Positions 7,988-16,035 of a stretch of DNA of 64,000 nucleotides are shown here, one piece after another; within the stretch, counting starts at the first letter, position 1; each line of letters begins with the position of its first letter. Under the pieces are notes generated by a model. That model saw nothing but the letters and a program-made list of their open reading frames with translations. It searched no databases and was not told the DNA's origin. Source of the DNA: Asanoa ferruginea (GTDB lineage: Bacteria; Actinomycetota; Actinomycetes; Mycobacteriales; Micromonosporaceae). The stretch is taken from contig NZ_QUMQ01000001.1 in the NCBI RefSeq assembly GCF_003387075.1, positions 1,860,001-1,924,000 of the forward strand, given 5' to 3'. The position numbers were made by a program, and so were the translations under genes.

Positions 7988-8275
7988 CTAGGCGCCGTCG
8001 AGCAATGACCGCAGGGCTGCGCAGTGCGCCTTGTAGGCCTGCTCGCCCTCGGCCGTCATCCGGTAGGTGGTGCTGCCGCCGCGACCGTGTCCGTCCTTTG
8101 TGGACTTCACGTAGCCGGCGGACTCGAGCGTCGACATCTGCTTGGACAGGTCGGATTCGCTCAGGCCCAGGTGGTCGCGGAGGAAGCGGAACGAGACGGA
8201 CGGCGCGTTGGCCAGGATCGCCATCGCCGCTAGGCGCTTGGGCACGTGGATGATCGGGTCGAGGCCGTCGATCAT
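7988..8275 (-). CDS. Winged-helix transcriptional regulator (MarR/PadR-like, HTH_27 type)
   Basis: 95 residues forming a single winged-helix domain: VPKRLAAMAILANAPSVSF, recognition region LSESDLSKQMSTLESAGYV, and wing STKDGHGRGGSTTYRMTAEG. This short class of regulators usually represses its own operon. The ATG at 8275 overlaps the stop of the upstream membrane-protein gene (ATGA at 8272-8275), so the two are co-expressed. The inverted repeats at 8728-8782 are the likely operator. Confidence 0.85.
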   Translation of the reverse strand: MIDGLDPIIHVPKRLAAMAILANAPSVSFRFLRDHLGLSESDLSKQMSTLESAGYVKSTKDGHGRGGSTTYRMTAEGEQAYKAHCAALRSLLDGA

Positions 8276-8748
8276 GCGAGGCGCGACCGCACCTTGGCCG
8301 CCGCCACCGCGTAGCGCCGCTCGTAGATCGCGAGCCCGGCGGTCACCAGCACGAAGGCGACCCCGGCCGCGACCGGTGCGCCGGCCAGCCACCACGTAAG
8401 GGCCACCACGAGCGCGACCGCGGGAACCGTGAAGCCGTAACCGCGCCAGACCGAGGCGATCTCGCGCGGCGGCGTGCCGCGGCCCGGCATCGGCAGCGCG
8501 CCGTGCCGCTGGCGCATCCAGGCGATGAACGCGCCCTCCAAGGCGACCAGCACCACCAGCAGCACGATGGCGAGCGCGAGATGCGACCGCCACCAGGAGA
8601 AGACGCCGATCATGGCAGCCACCCAGGCGCCGATGACCGGTGAATACCACCACGGGGTCGCGGGATAGTCGATGTAGGGCGCCGCCTCGGCCCGCTGCAC
8701 GATATCCAACTGCTCCCGGGCGTCATAACTTTCCACAGCGGAAACCAT
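8272..8748 (-). CDS. Four-helix membrane protein paired with winged-helix regulator
   Basis: 158 residues with about four membrane helices (near 38-52, 57-75, 105-125 and 127-142) and conserved-looking WWYSPVIGAW and PWW aromatic motifs before the first helix. Membrane protein plus short winged-helix regulator is a recurrent actinobacterial two-gene arrangement, but the role is unknown. The start at 8748 places an operator-like element inside the first codons; an internal GTG (Val5) is an alternative that would put both palindromes in the promoter. Confidence 0.7.
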   Translation of the reverse strand: MVSAVESYDAREQLDIVQRAEAAPYIDYPATPWWYSPVIGAWVAAMIGVFSWWRSHLALAIVLLVVLVALEGAFIAWMRQRHGALPMPGRGTPPREIASVWRGYGFTVPAVALVVALTWWLAGAPVAAGVAFVLVTAGLAIYERRYAVAAAKVRSRLA

Positions 8749-8782
8749 AGGCGATAACTTTCCAGTCCGGCAAGTGGAAAGT
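8728..8782. promoter_or_regulatory. Paired TTTCC/GGAAA inverted repeats, likely operator
   Basis: ACTTTCCA (8757-8764) and TGGAAAGT (8775-8782) form a perfect 8-bp inverted repeat with a 10-bp spacer just upstream of the start at 8748. A second copy of ACTTTCC (8728-8734) pairs with GGAAA (8740-8744) inside the first codons. Three copies of one half-site suggest repressor binding, probably by the winged-helix product at 7988-8275. Confidence 0.5.
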
Positions 8783-8837
8783 GATTTGCGGCATTTCAGC
8801 CCTTGCGGGCTGATCGTCGGATTAGCCTGTGTCCACT

Positions 8838-10100
8838 ATGCGCAACGTATCGAGGCGTGTCCGCCTGACCCTGCTGCCGTTGGCGATCGTGCTGCTCGTC
8901 GCCACCCTGGCCGCGCCGGGCGCCGCCGCACCCGTGGCCCCCGAAGACGGCTATTCCGGCTCCGGCTCGGTCATCACGGTCACCACCACGAGCGTTGGCG
9001 CACCAGGCAACCCGGCCGTGGCGGTCGTGCCGTTCACCGATGCCGTCTACCGGTCCTGCGCCGAGGCCCCGGCCAGTTCGCGCGGCTGCCTTGAGGTTGG
9101 CCGGGTCGGCTACCCGTACCAAATTGGTCAGATCGAAATCACGGTCAAGCAGTGGGTGGCGTTCCTGAACACCGCCGACGCGAGTGGCCGCGACCCGCAC
9201 GATCTCTACGACGTGACCGAGAGTTCCAGGGCGTGGCCCCGGTTCGGGCAGATCAACTTTGCGCCACGCGCCGCGTTCGGCCGTCACTATTCGGTCGCCT
9301 ATCCACAGTGGTCGGACAAGCCGTTCGCCTTCGCCAATTTCCTTCGGGCGGCGCGCTTCGTCAACTCGCTCGGCAACGGCCGGATGCTCGGCGCGCAGAC
9401 CAGGACCGTCGGCCGGTTCCGCTACACGAGCTACAAGGTGAGCCTCTCACCCAACACCGAGACCGGCATGTACGACATGGCCCGGCGCGTGCCGACGCGA
9501 TCGAAGAACACGGGATTCGTACTGCCCAGCCAGAACGAGTGGATCAAAGCGGCCTACTACGACCCGAGTGGCGGCGGCACCTACTCCTACTGGAAATACC
9601 CGACGAACGCCGGCGTCTTCGGCGACGGCGATGCCACGGCTCCCGCGCCGACCGTGCTCAACCCGTCGACCGGCGACGTGACCAACGGGACGACCCAACC
9701 CTTGGCCTCCTACCACGCCAGCGGCCAGCCGGCGCCGGCCTGGTGCCCCGGGCAGTTGTCATCGGACGCCTGCACCACGGTCAACCCGCTGGGGCTCGAC
9801 CCGACCACCTACGCCTCGCTCTATCAGGGCAGCCTGAGCACCGTCGGGCAGGCCCGCACGCTGTCGCCGTGGGGCACTCTCGACCAGGGCGGCAACGCCG
9901 TCGAGTGGACCGACACGGTTGCTACACCCCCGGCCGGGCAGGACGGCGCGCGGGTATGGCGGCGCCTGCACGGCGGGATCTCCAACGCGCCGGCGTTTCA
10001 GATGTGGCCGTCGGCGGTCGGGCTCCAGCCACAGGACAACGCGTTCTTCGCGCACAGCTATCCGTGGCTCGGCATCCGGATCGGCGTGCTCAGTTCTTGA
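8838..10100 (+). CDS. Secreted FGE-sulfatase (SUMF1)-fold protein
   Basis: 420 residues from ATG 8838 (GTG 8829 possible). A signal peptide (about 1-33, ending GAAA) is followed by a formylglycine-generating-enzyme-like fold: YQIGQIEITVKQWVAFLN, FVLPSQNEWIKAAYYDP, LSPWGTLDQGGNAVEWTDT, WRRLHGGISN and LGIRIGVLSS. In true sulfatase-activating enzymes active-site cysteines follow the RGGS region; here that segment (LHGGISNAPAFQMW) has none, so sulfatase activation is unlikely. Similar secreted SUMF1-fold proteins occur in many bacteria with unknown ligands. TAGCCT at 8823-8828 may be a -10 element. The 3' end overlaps the small gene at 10090-10254 by 11 bp. Confidence 0.75.
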   Translation: MRNVSRRVRLTLLPLAIVLLVATLAAPGAAAPVAPEDGYSGSGSVITVTTTSVGAPGNPAVAVVPFTDAVYRSCAEAPASSRGCLEVGRVGYPYQIGQIEITVKQWVAFLNTADASGRDPHDLYDVTESSRAWPRFGQINFAPRAAFGRHYSVAYPQWSDKPFAFANFLRAARFVNSLGNGRMLGAQTRTVGRFRYTSYKVSLSPNTETGMYDMARRVPTRSKNTGFVLPSQNEWIKAAYYDPSGGGTYSYWKYPTNAGVFGDGDATAPAPTVLNPSTGDVTNGTTQPLASYHASGQPAPAWCPGQLSSDACTTVNPLGLDPTTYASLYQGSLSTVGQARTLSPWGTLDQGGNAVEWTDTVATPPAGQDGARVWRRLHGGISNAPAFQMWPSAVGLQPQDNAFFAHSYPWLGIRIGVLSS

Positions 10101-10254
10101 GGTTCTGCCGGATGCCGGCCCAGTAGGCACCGAGCAGCACGCCGCCGATCGCGGCCACGGCACCGGTCGCCTTGCCGGTGCCGAAGAACACCGCGATCAG
10201 GATCGCGACCACGTAGAGCATCGGCAGCACCGTATCCAGAGTTCGTCGATTCAT
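10090..10254 (-). CDS. Small 54-residue membrane protein
   Basis: Reads MNRRTLDTVLPMLYVVAI at the N-terminus and ends WAGIRQNLKN. Two hydrophobic segments (about 10-24 and 31-45) flank a short GTGKATG turn. TAATCT lies six bases before the ATG (10261-10266), matching the leaderless pattern seen elsewhere in the window. Tail-to-tail overlap with the SUMF1-fold gene. Function unknown. Confidence 0.6.
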   Translation of the reverse strand: MNRRTLDTVLPMLYVVAILIAVFFGTGKATGAVAAIGGVLLGAYWAGIRQNLKN

Positions 10255-10295
10255 GGCGCCAGATTAGGTCAACTTGATGACCGGCAAAGTCCCGG

Positions 10296-11749
10296 TCAGA
10301 ACACGTAGTTGAACTTCTCCCACGGGCCGATCGCGGTGCGGTTGGCGATCAGGGCCTTCTTGCCGGCCGACTCCGCCGTCACGTAGCGACCGTTGACCTT
10401 CGACTGGAAGCTGACCGACCCGTCGGCGTTCTTGACGACCTTGAAGGTCTCCCAGGGACCGACCGCGGTGCGGTTGGCGATCAGCGGGTCCTTGCCGGCG
10501 TGGTCGGCGCACACGTATTTGCCGTTGACCAGCGACTTGAATGCCACGAAGCCGTCGCCGAGCTCCTCGACGAAGAAGAACTCCCAGAGGCCGGACTCGT
10601 AGCGGTTGGCGATCAGCGGCTTCTTGCCCGCCGAGTCCGCGGTCACGTAGCGGTTGTTGACCAGCGCGTTGATCGGCGTCGGGCCGGCGCCGACGGCAAA
10701 GCGGCTGAACTTCTCCCATGGGCCGATCGCCGTCCGGTTGACGATCAGCGGCGCCACACCGGCCTGGTCGGCGGTCAGGTATTTGCCGTTGACCTTCGAA
10801 CGCAGGCTGATCGAACCGTCGGCGTTGGCGACGAGGTGGAACTTCTGTGCGTCACCGTCGACCCGGATGCTCGACGCGGCCAGCGATCCGTCGCTCGGTG
10901 AGACGGTCAGGAACCGCTTGTGCGGCACCGAGCGGATGGCGACGTCGCCAGATCCGAGATCGAAAAACTCGAAGAGGGTACGTGCCTCGTGGCTGCCCTG
11001 GTCGCTGGCGTAGAGCACGCGCGGGACGAGCGCGCCGACATAGCGCTGTTGACGCGGGCGAACAACTGCGACGTGCCGAGCGAATGCATGCAGTCGGCCG
11101 CCGGATACTCCCATTCCCCGGATCCGATGGGGTCGAAGTTGTCGATGATGACCTTCACGACCCCGGTCTTCGCCGCCGGAACGCTCACCGACTGGGCCGG
11201 CGCACCGGGCTCGAGGTCGAGGCTCTGGAAAAACCTGCCGTCGGACCAGATCTCGGCCGGGACGTGCAGGCCGCCGGCCGGCATCCCGACGGTGACCAGC
11301 AGGTCGTCGCAGCGCGACTGGAAGGTGGCGACGGGCATGACCGGGTCACCGCAGACCCGTGGCAGCTTGACCTCGCCCCGGTAGCCGTAGACGGCGTCGT
11401 CGGCCAGGTTGACGTTGAGGTAGACCTCGCCGGGCCCGAGGCTGTAGACGGTCGAGGTCGCGGTCAGCGTGCCCGCGGACGCGGCCGGCAGGATGTCGCC
11501 GCGCTTGACGCCGGTCAGGGTGCTGATCGGCGCGGCGGGGAAGGGCTTGACGAGACTGATCGCGACCGGCGTCTCCGTGGTGTTGGCGATCGTCCAGGTG
11601 ACCTGCCAACTGCTGCTGGCTTCGTCGCACACCGCTACGCCGGTGATCTCCGGTTTGACACCGGCACTGGCAGGCGACGACACGACCACGGCACCGACCG
11701 CCGCGGCCACAATAGATACGGCGCCGGCCAACCAACGATTCATCCGCAC
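10296..11749 (-). pseudogene. Fascin-like beta-trefoil secreted protein, frameshifted (copy 1)
   Basis: Compared with the intact copies at 24407-25825 and 32224-33675, this gene has the same layout: signal peptide (RWLAGAVSIVAAAVG...SPASA), a Cys-containing immunoglobulin-like N-terminal domain (VAVCDEASSSWQVTWTIAN, CGDPVMP, CDDLLVTV) and C-terminal fascin-type repeats (NGKYVCADHAGKDPLIANR, NGRYVTAESAGKK). The frame breaks at 11046-11047: GTC AAC is followed by AG instead of a full codon before CGC TAT GTC, where the paralogs read N-Y-R-Y-V. One base appears to be missing. Upstream the frame continues into a foreign tail ending near 10907; downstream the correct frame resumes. It may be a real inactivation or a sequencing error. 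GTG 11749 is chosen because it matches the leaderless start of both paralogs. Confidence 0.75.
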
Positions 11750-11755
11750 GCGCGG

Positions 11756-11768
11756 AGCATAGTTGATC
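11756..11768 (-). promoter_or_regulatory. Leaderless promoter of fascin-like copy 1
   Basis: TATGCT (11756-11761 on the minus strand) lies exactly six bases before GTG 11749 and is preceded by GATCAAC (11762-11768). The same element (GATCATC + TANNCT + six bases + GTG) occurs before both paralogs. Confidence 0.55.
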
Positions 11769-12374
11769 TTAGTGCGGCCGTTCGACCCGTGTCGGGTTGC
11801 CGCGGACCAGATCGTCGTGGATCTGCCAGCGGGCCGTGACAACGGCGCGGCCCGCGGCCTCGTCGGCGCCCTCGAGGCGTTGCCGCAACCGGGCCAGTGC
11901 GAGACGCCGGTTCAGGCTGAACTGGCGCTCGGTGTCGACCACCACCACGATTCCCGACGGGCGATGGGTCGCCCGCACCGCGGTGCTGGCCTTGTTGCGG
12001 TGTTGCCCACCGGGGCCGCCGGTCCGGATCGCGACGACCTCGACGTCGGTTTCCGCGAACGGCGTCACCGGCGCGTCGACCGCACATGGCCGCGCGACGA
12101 CGAACCAGTTCTTTCGGCCGACCGAACGGTAGGGACTCGGCGCCTGCCAGCACAGCGTTCCCGTCCACGACGCGGCGAACTCCTCCGCACCCGGGCCGGA
12201 GATGTCGAGCAGCACCGACAGGAACGTCGCCGGGCGAGGGCCGGGCACGGTCTCGAGCCGGCGGATCGTCAGGCCCTGCCGAGCGCCCGCGGCCTCGAAT
12301 CGGCGCGCCAACGACGCGACGGCCCAGGCGCACTCCTCCGGCCCGCGGCCGGCCGACATCAGCAGCGCGGTCAT
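11769..12374 (-). CDS. prfH: Peptide chain release factor H
   Basis: 201 residues. The class-I release-factor catalytic loop is RTGGPGGQHRNKASTAVRA (GGQ at about 122-124), followed by a basic helix and tail. It lacks the stop-codon-recognition domain 2 of RF1/RF2, as PrfH does. In characterised systems PrfH recognises ribosomes cut in the 16S decoding centre and releases the nascent peptide, after which RtcB2 reseals the rRNA. Its ATG overlaps the stop of the upstream rtcB (ATGA at 12371-12374), giving the classic rtcB-prfH order. It ends only 20 bp from the start of the next gene. Confidence 0.9.
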   Translation of the reverse strand: MTALLMSAGRGPEECAWAVASLARRFEAAGARQGLTIRRLETVPGPRPATFLSVLLDISGPGAEEFAASWTGTLCWQAPSPYRSVGRKNWFVVARPCAVDAPVTPFAETDVEVVAIRTGGPGGQHRNKASTAVRATHRPSGIVVVVDTERQFSLNRRLALARLRQRLEGADEAAGRAVVTARWQIHDDLVRGNPTRVERPH

Positions 12375-13441
12375 GACCGGCCCCGGGCGGCGCCGCGGGT
12401 CTTATAGGTGACGAGCGGGACCGTCGTCGCGATCGGGGTGGCCAGGCCGTGGTCGGTGAGGTCGGCGATGACCTGCTCGATCCGCTTGTAGGCCGTCGGC
12501 GCCTCCTCGAACAGCAGTTGCCGGTCGCCACACACCACGATCGAGCCCAATGGGGTGCGCCGTAGCTCTTCCACCGTGTGTTTGGCCTTGCCGCGGCGCA
12601 GCGCGTCGGCCCGGGACATCTTGCGGCCCGCGCCATGGGCCACCGACCGGTTGGCCTCGGGGCCGGCGTGCGCGGCCACCAGGTAGGAGTTGGTGCCCCG
12701 GGTGCCGGCGATCAGCACGTCGCGGCCGTCGCCCGGTGCCGCACCCTTGCGGTGCAGGAACACCCCGTCGTGCAGCTCGACCAGGTTGTGGCACTGGTCG
12801 ACGATCGGCTCTTCGTAGCGGGCGCCCAGCGCTTCCAGCACCCGCTCGGCGATCAGCCGGCGGTTGAGCGAACCCCAGCGGACCGCATCGTCGTGCGCCG
12901 CCAGATAGGCCGCGGGATCGGCGGCCGGGCCGGCGCCGTGCACTTCGGTGTGCGCGCGCAGGATCCGCTCACCGAAGCCACGCGAGCCACTGTGGACGAT
13001 CAGGACCAGCGCGCCCGCGCCGAGCTCCAGCCGAAGAGCGTGGTCGGCGTCGAGCACGGTGCCGACCCGGGCCAGCTCGACGAAGTGGTTGCCGCGGCCC
13101 ACGGTGCCCAGGCTCTCGACGTAACCCCCCGGCGGCGTAAGGGAGTCGGGGTCGAGCGGGCGGTCGAGGTCGGGGAAGCGGCGGGCCAACTGCTCGGGGA
13201 CGGCGCGCTTGAGGCTGACCGGGAACACGGCGATGCCGCAGCCGATGTCGGAGCCGACCAGGTGGGGGTAGAGCACGGTCGACGCCATGGCGGCGCCGAT
13301 CGGCGCACCCTTGCCGGGGTGCAGGTCGGGCATGCCGGCGACGTGGAGCATGCCGTCGAGGGCGGCCACCTGGTGGCACTGGTCGACGGCGTCGGACTCG
13401 ATCCAGCTGCGCGGAGACGCGAAGACGGTGACGGAAGACAT
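12371..13441 (-). CDS. rtcB: RtcB-family RNA ligase (RtcB2 type)
   Basis: 356 residues, shorter than housekeeping RtcB (about 400-480), as for the PrfH-linked RtcB2 group. Metal and catalytic residues are visible: D65 and C68 in GSDIGCG, H119 in GRGNHFVEL, H150 in VHSGSRGFGE, H218 in DQCHNLVELHDG, and the guanylylated His (H269) in AHGAGRKMSR. The family joins 3'-phosphate or 2',3'-cyclic phosphate to 5'-OH RNA ends using GTP and Mn2+. With prfH it most likely repairs nuclease-damaged 16S rRNA rather than tRNA exons. AAGGA six bases before the ATG supports the start. A leader of about 90 nt from a TAAAAT -10 element precedes it. Confidence 0.92.
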   Translation of the reverse strand: MSSVTVFASPRSWIESDAVDQCHQVAALDGMLHVAGMPDLHPGKGAPIGAAMASTVLYPHLVGSDIGCGIAVFPVSLKRAVPEQLARRFPDLDRPLDPDSLTPPGGYVESLGTVGRGNHFVELARVGTVLDADHALRLELGAGALVLIVHSGSRGFGERILRAHTEVHGAGPAADPAAYLAAHDDAVRWGSLNRRLIAERVLEALGARYEEPIVDQCHNLVELHDGVFLHRKGAAPGDGRDVLIAGTRGTNSYLVAAHAGPEANRSVAHGAGRKMSRADALRRGKAKHTVEELRRTPLGSIVVCGDRQLLFEEAPTAYKRIEQVIADLTDHGLATPIATTVPLVTYKTRGAARGRS

Positions 13442-13506
13442 GACGTCCTTGGGAAGGAGAAGGGGCGGCCTTGAACATGTGGGTGCCCGTCAGAACGTCA
13501 TGGACC

Positions 13507-13545
13507 AAGGATCCTGAAGATCCCCGGTCGCGGCAACGGATTTTA
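13507..13545 (-). promoter_or_regulatory. rtcB promoter and leader hairpin
   Basis: On the minus strand a consensus-like -10 TAAAAT (13540-13545) overlaps the stop of the upstream CBS-protein gene. It is followed close to the expected transcript start by a hairpin with arms 13519-13525 and 13507-13513 (GGGGATC/GATCCTT, two G-U pairs) and a five-base loop. About 90 bases of untranslated leader then run to ATG 13441. Confidence 0.4.
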
Positions 13546-14607
13546 GCGACCCGCCCGCGCCGCCGCACCGACGATCCGGTCGGTCTCGTCGTCGAACTCG
13601 CCGATCAGCTCTTCCAGCAGGTCTTCCAGCGCCACCACACCGACCACCTCGGCGCCGTCGGTGACGACCGCGAGTTGGGCGCGGTGTTCGCGCATCAGCC
13701 GCACCGCGCCGGCCACCGGGACCGAACCGCCGAGCGTCAGCGGTGACGACATCAGGTCAGCCGCCGTCTGTGGCACGCCCGAGAAGGTGGTCGAGCGCAC
13801 CGCGTCGCGGACGTGGACGAAGCCGAGGACCTGGCCGCCCGGGCCGACCACGGCGAGCCGGGACCGGCCCGAGCGCCGGCTGGTCAGCTCGACCGACCGC
13901 GCGGAGTCGGCCGGCGGCACCGAGACGACTTCCCGCAGCGGTGTCATCACCTGCGCCACCGTGGTGTTCTGCACCGCCAGCATCGCGGTCAGCAACTCGT
14001 GTTCGCCCGCCTGGATCGTGCCGTGCTCGCGCGACGACTGGAGCAACAGCCGCAGCTCGTCGGGGCCGTGCACCTGGGCCAGCTCGTTCTGCGGTCGCAC
14101 CTTGACCAGCCGCAGGCAGGCGTTGGCCAGCCCGTTCAAGGCCACCAGCGCCGGCCGGGTGAGCCAGGTGAAAGCGCGGAACGGGCGGGCCAGCAGCAGC
14201 GCCGACCGCTCCGGGTGGCTGATCGCCCACGACTTCGGGGCCATCTCGCCGACCACCACGTGCAGGAAGCTGACCACCACGACGGCGAACAGGAAGGCGA
14301 AGACGTAGGAGAGCCCCGATGGCAGGCCCACCGCGCTGAAGACCGGTTGCAGCAGGTGGCTCACCGTCGGCTTGGCCAGGGCGCCGAGCGCCAGGGTGCA
14401 CAGGGTGATGCCGAGCTGGGCGCCGGCCAGCATGACCGACAGCTCGCGTACGCCGGCGATCGCCGACCGGGCCGATTTGTTGCCGTTGGCCGCGGCCTGT
14501 TCGAGCCGGTGCCGCTTGGACGCGACGAGGGCGAACTCGGCCGCGACGAAGAACGCGTTCGCCACCAGCAGGAGCAGCGACACGATCAGCGACCAGGTGG
14601 TGTTCAT
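13543..14607 (-). CDS. CNNM/CorC-type membrane protein with CBS domains
   Basis: 354 residues. The N-terminal DUF21 membrane domain (about 1-185) has three to four helices and the motifs FFVAAEFALVASKRHR and LHVVVGEMAPKSWAI. Two CBS repeats follow (about 205-335; VMTPLREVVSVP, GVVALEDLLEELIGEFDDE). The family includes HlyC/CorC-like proteins implicated in Mg2+/Co2+ transport or efflux. No C-terminal CorC_HlyC domain is present, unlike its upstream partner. ATG 14607 overlaps the partner's stop (ATGA), so the two probably form a heteromeric pair. Confidence 0.85.
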   Translation of the reverse strand: MNTTWSLIVSLLLLVANAFFVAAEFALVASKRHRLEQAAANGNKSARSAIAGVRELSVMLAGAQLGITLCTLALGALAKPTVSHLLQPVFSAVGLPSGLSYVFAFLFAVVVVSFLHVVVGEMAPKSWAISHPERSALLLARPFRAFTWLTRPALVALNGLANACLRLVKVRPQNELAQVHGPDELRLLLQSSREHGTIQAGEHELLTAMLAVQNTTVAQVMTPLREVVSVPPADSARSVELTSRRSGRSRLAVVGPGGQVLGFVHVRDAVRSTTFSGVPQTAADLMSSPLTLGGSVPVAGAVRLMREHRAQLAVVTDGAEVVGVVALEDLLEELIGEFDDETDRIVGAAARAGR

Positions 14608-15944
14608 TTGCGCACCACCCACAGCGAGACCTCGTCCGGCACGTGCCGGCGGACCGTCTCGACGCGCAGCCGGGCCCGGCCCGGCGAGACCGGTTCGGCC
14701 TCCGGTGACAGCACCGGCGGCAGGCTGGCCAGCACCTCGTCGCCCGGTGCGGGCACCCGGCCGAGGTGCTGGAGCACCAGGCCGGAGAGGGTGTCGTAGC
14801 GGGGCGACGTCGGCAGCAGCACGCCGGTCGCCTCGGCCACCTCGTCGAGGCGCCAGCGACCGGGCAGCGACCAGCCGCTGTCCGCGCGGCGGTGCGCCGA
14901 CGGCTGGGGCAGGTCGTCTTCGTCGTGGATCTCGCCGACCAACTCCTCCGCGACGTCTTCCAGGCTGATCACGCCGGCGAAGCCACCGTATTCGTCGATC
15001 ACGCAGGCGAGCTGGCGGTGTTCGGCGCGCAGCCGTTCGAGCACGGCCGGCAGCGGCAGGGTCTCCGGCACCAGCACCGCCGGAACCGCCAGCGAACCGA
15101 CCGTGACCGTGCCGCGCAGCGCCGGCTCGACGTCGACCACGTCGGTGACGGAGACGATTCCGCGTACGTCATCGACCGCGGGACCGAGCACCGGGAACCG
15201 GCTGTGGCCGGTGTCGAGCAGCTCGATCACGCGTACGGCCGGCTCGTCGGGGTGGACCGTGACCACGTCGACCCGCGGCACCATGGCGTCGCCGGCGGTG
15301 CGGGTGCGGAAGTCGAGGCCGTGGTCGAGCAGCCGGGACGTGTCGGCGTCGAGCACGCCCGAGGCGCGCGAGCTTTCGATGATCGCGTCGAGGTCTTCGG
15401 TGGTGGCGCCCTGCGGCAGCTCTTCGACCGGCTCGATGCCGACGGCGCGCAGCAGCCGGTTGGAGGTCGCGTCGAAGAGCTTGATCACCGGGCCGGCCAT
15501 CGTCAGGTAGGCCAGCGTCGACCGGGACAGCGAGCGGGCCAGCGCGTCGGGCTTGGCGATCGCGAGGTTCTTCGGCGCGAGTTCGCCGACCACCATCTGC
15601 ACCACGGTCGCGACCAGCAGGGCGATCAGCACCGAGATGGTGGCGGTCACCGCGGTCGACGCGCCGGTGAGGCCGACCAGGTCGGCGACGCCCTCACCCA
15701 GGAAGGGTTCGGCGACGTAACCAGCGAGGAGGGCGGTGACGGTGATGCCGAGTTGGGCGCCCGACAACACGAACGACAGGCGAGACGTGACGTGCAGCGC
15801 GCGCTCGGCGGCGGCGTCTCCGGCCTCGGCCGCGGCTCGCAACTTGGCCCGGTCGACGGCGACGTAGGCGAACTCCTGGGCGACGAAGAACCCGGTCGCC
15901 ACGGTCAGGACGATGATGATCGCCAGGCCCGCGAGGATCAACAT
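14604..15944 (-). CDS. Hemolysin/CorC family protein: DUF21, CBS pair, CorC_HlyC domain
   Basis: 446 residues. DUF21 membrane part (FFVAQEFAYVAVDRAKLR, VQMVVGELAPKNLAI), CBS pair (about 205-335; AMVPRVDVVTVHP, GFAGVISLEDVAEELVGEI) and a C-terminal CorC_HlyC domain (about 350-430; WRLDEVAEATGVLLP, YDTLSGLVLQHLGRVPAPGD). Full-length member of the putative divalent-cation transporter family. First of a two-gene operon with the shorter homolog. Confidence 0.87.
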   Translation of the reverse strand: MLILAGLAIIIVLTVATGFFVAQEFAYVAVDRAKLRAAAEAGDAAAERALHVTSRLSFVLSGAQLGITVTALLAGYVAEPFLGEGVADLVGLTGASTAVTATISVLIALLVATVVQMVVGELAPKNLAIAKPDALARSLSRSTLAYLTMAGPVIKLFDATSNRLLRAVGIEPVEELPQGATTEDLDAIIESSRASGVLDADTSRLLDHGLDFRTRTAGDAMVPRVDVVTVHPDEPAVRVIELLDTGHSRFPVLGPAVDDVRGIVSVTDVVDVEPALRGTVTVGSLAVPAVLVPETLPLPAVLERLRAEHRQLACVIDEYGGFAGVISLEDVAEELVGEIHDEDDLPQPSAHRRADSGWSLPGRWRLDEVAEATGVLLPTSPRYDTLSGLVLQHLGRVPAPGDEVLASLPPVLSPEAEPVSPGRARLRVETVRRHVPDEVSLWVVRK

Positions 15945-15953
15945 GATCTGTTC

Positions 15954-16035
15954 AGCCGGTCCGAGACCGGCTGGGTACTACAACCTTCAGCCACCTGACG
16001 AGGTTATCGGGATTCGCTGTGGGTTCGCTGAAGGT
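15954..16035. terminator. Hairpins downstream of the ABC exporter gene
   Basis: AGCCGGT (15954-15960) and ACCGGCT (15966-15972) form a 7-bp stem with a five-base loop. A longer-range 9-bp inverted repeat, ACCTTCAGC (15983-15991) and GCTGAAGGT (16027-16035), overlaps the end of the ABC exporter gene. Either could end transcription of that gene before the CBS-protein operon; neither has a T-run. Confidence 0.4.

Noticed and set aside
14766-15998. Long plus-strand frame opposite the CBS-protein gene
   Set aside because: Composition (Arg, His, Gln, Gly-rich) is typical of antisense translation, and the minus-strand product is a clear family member.
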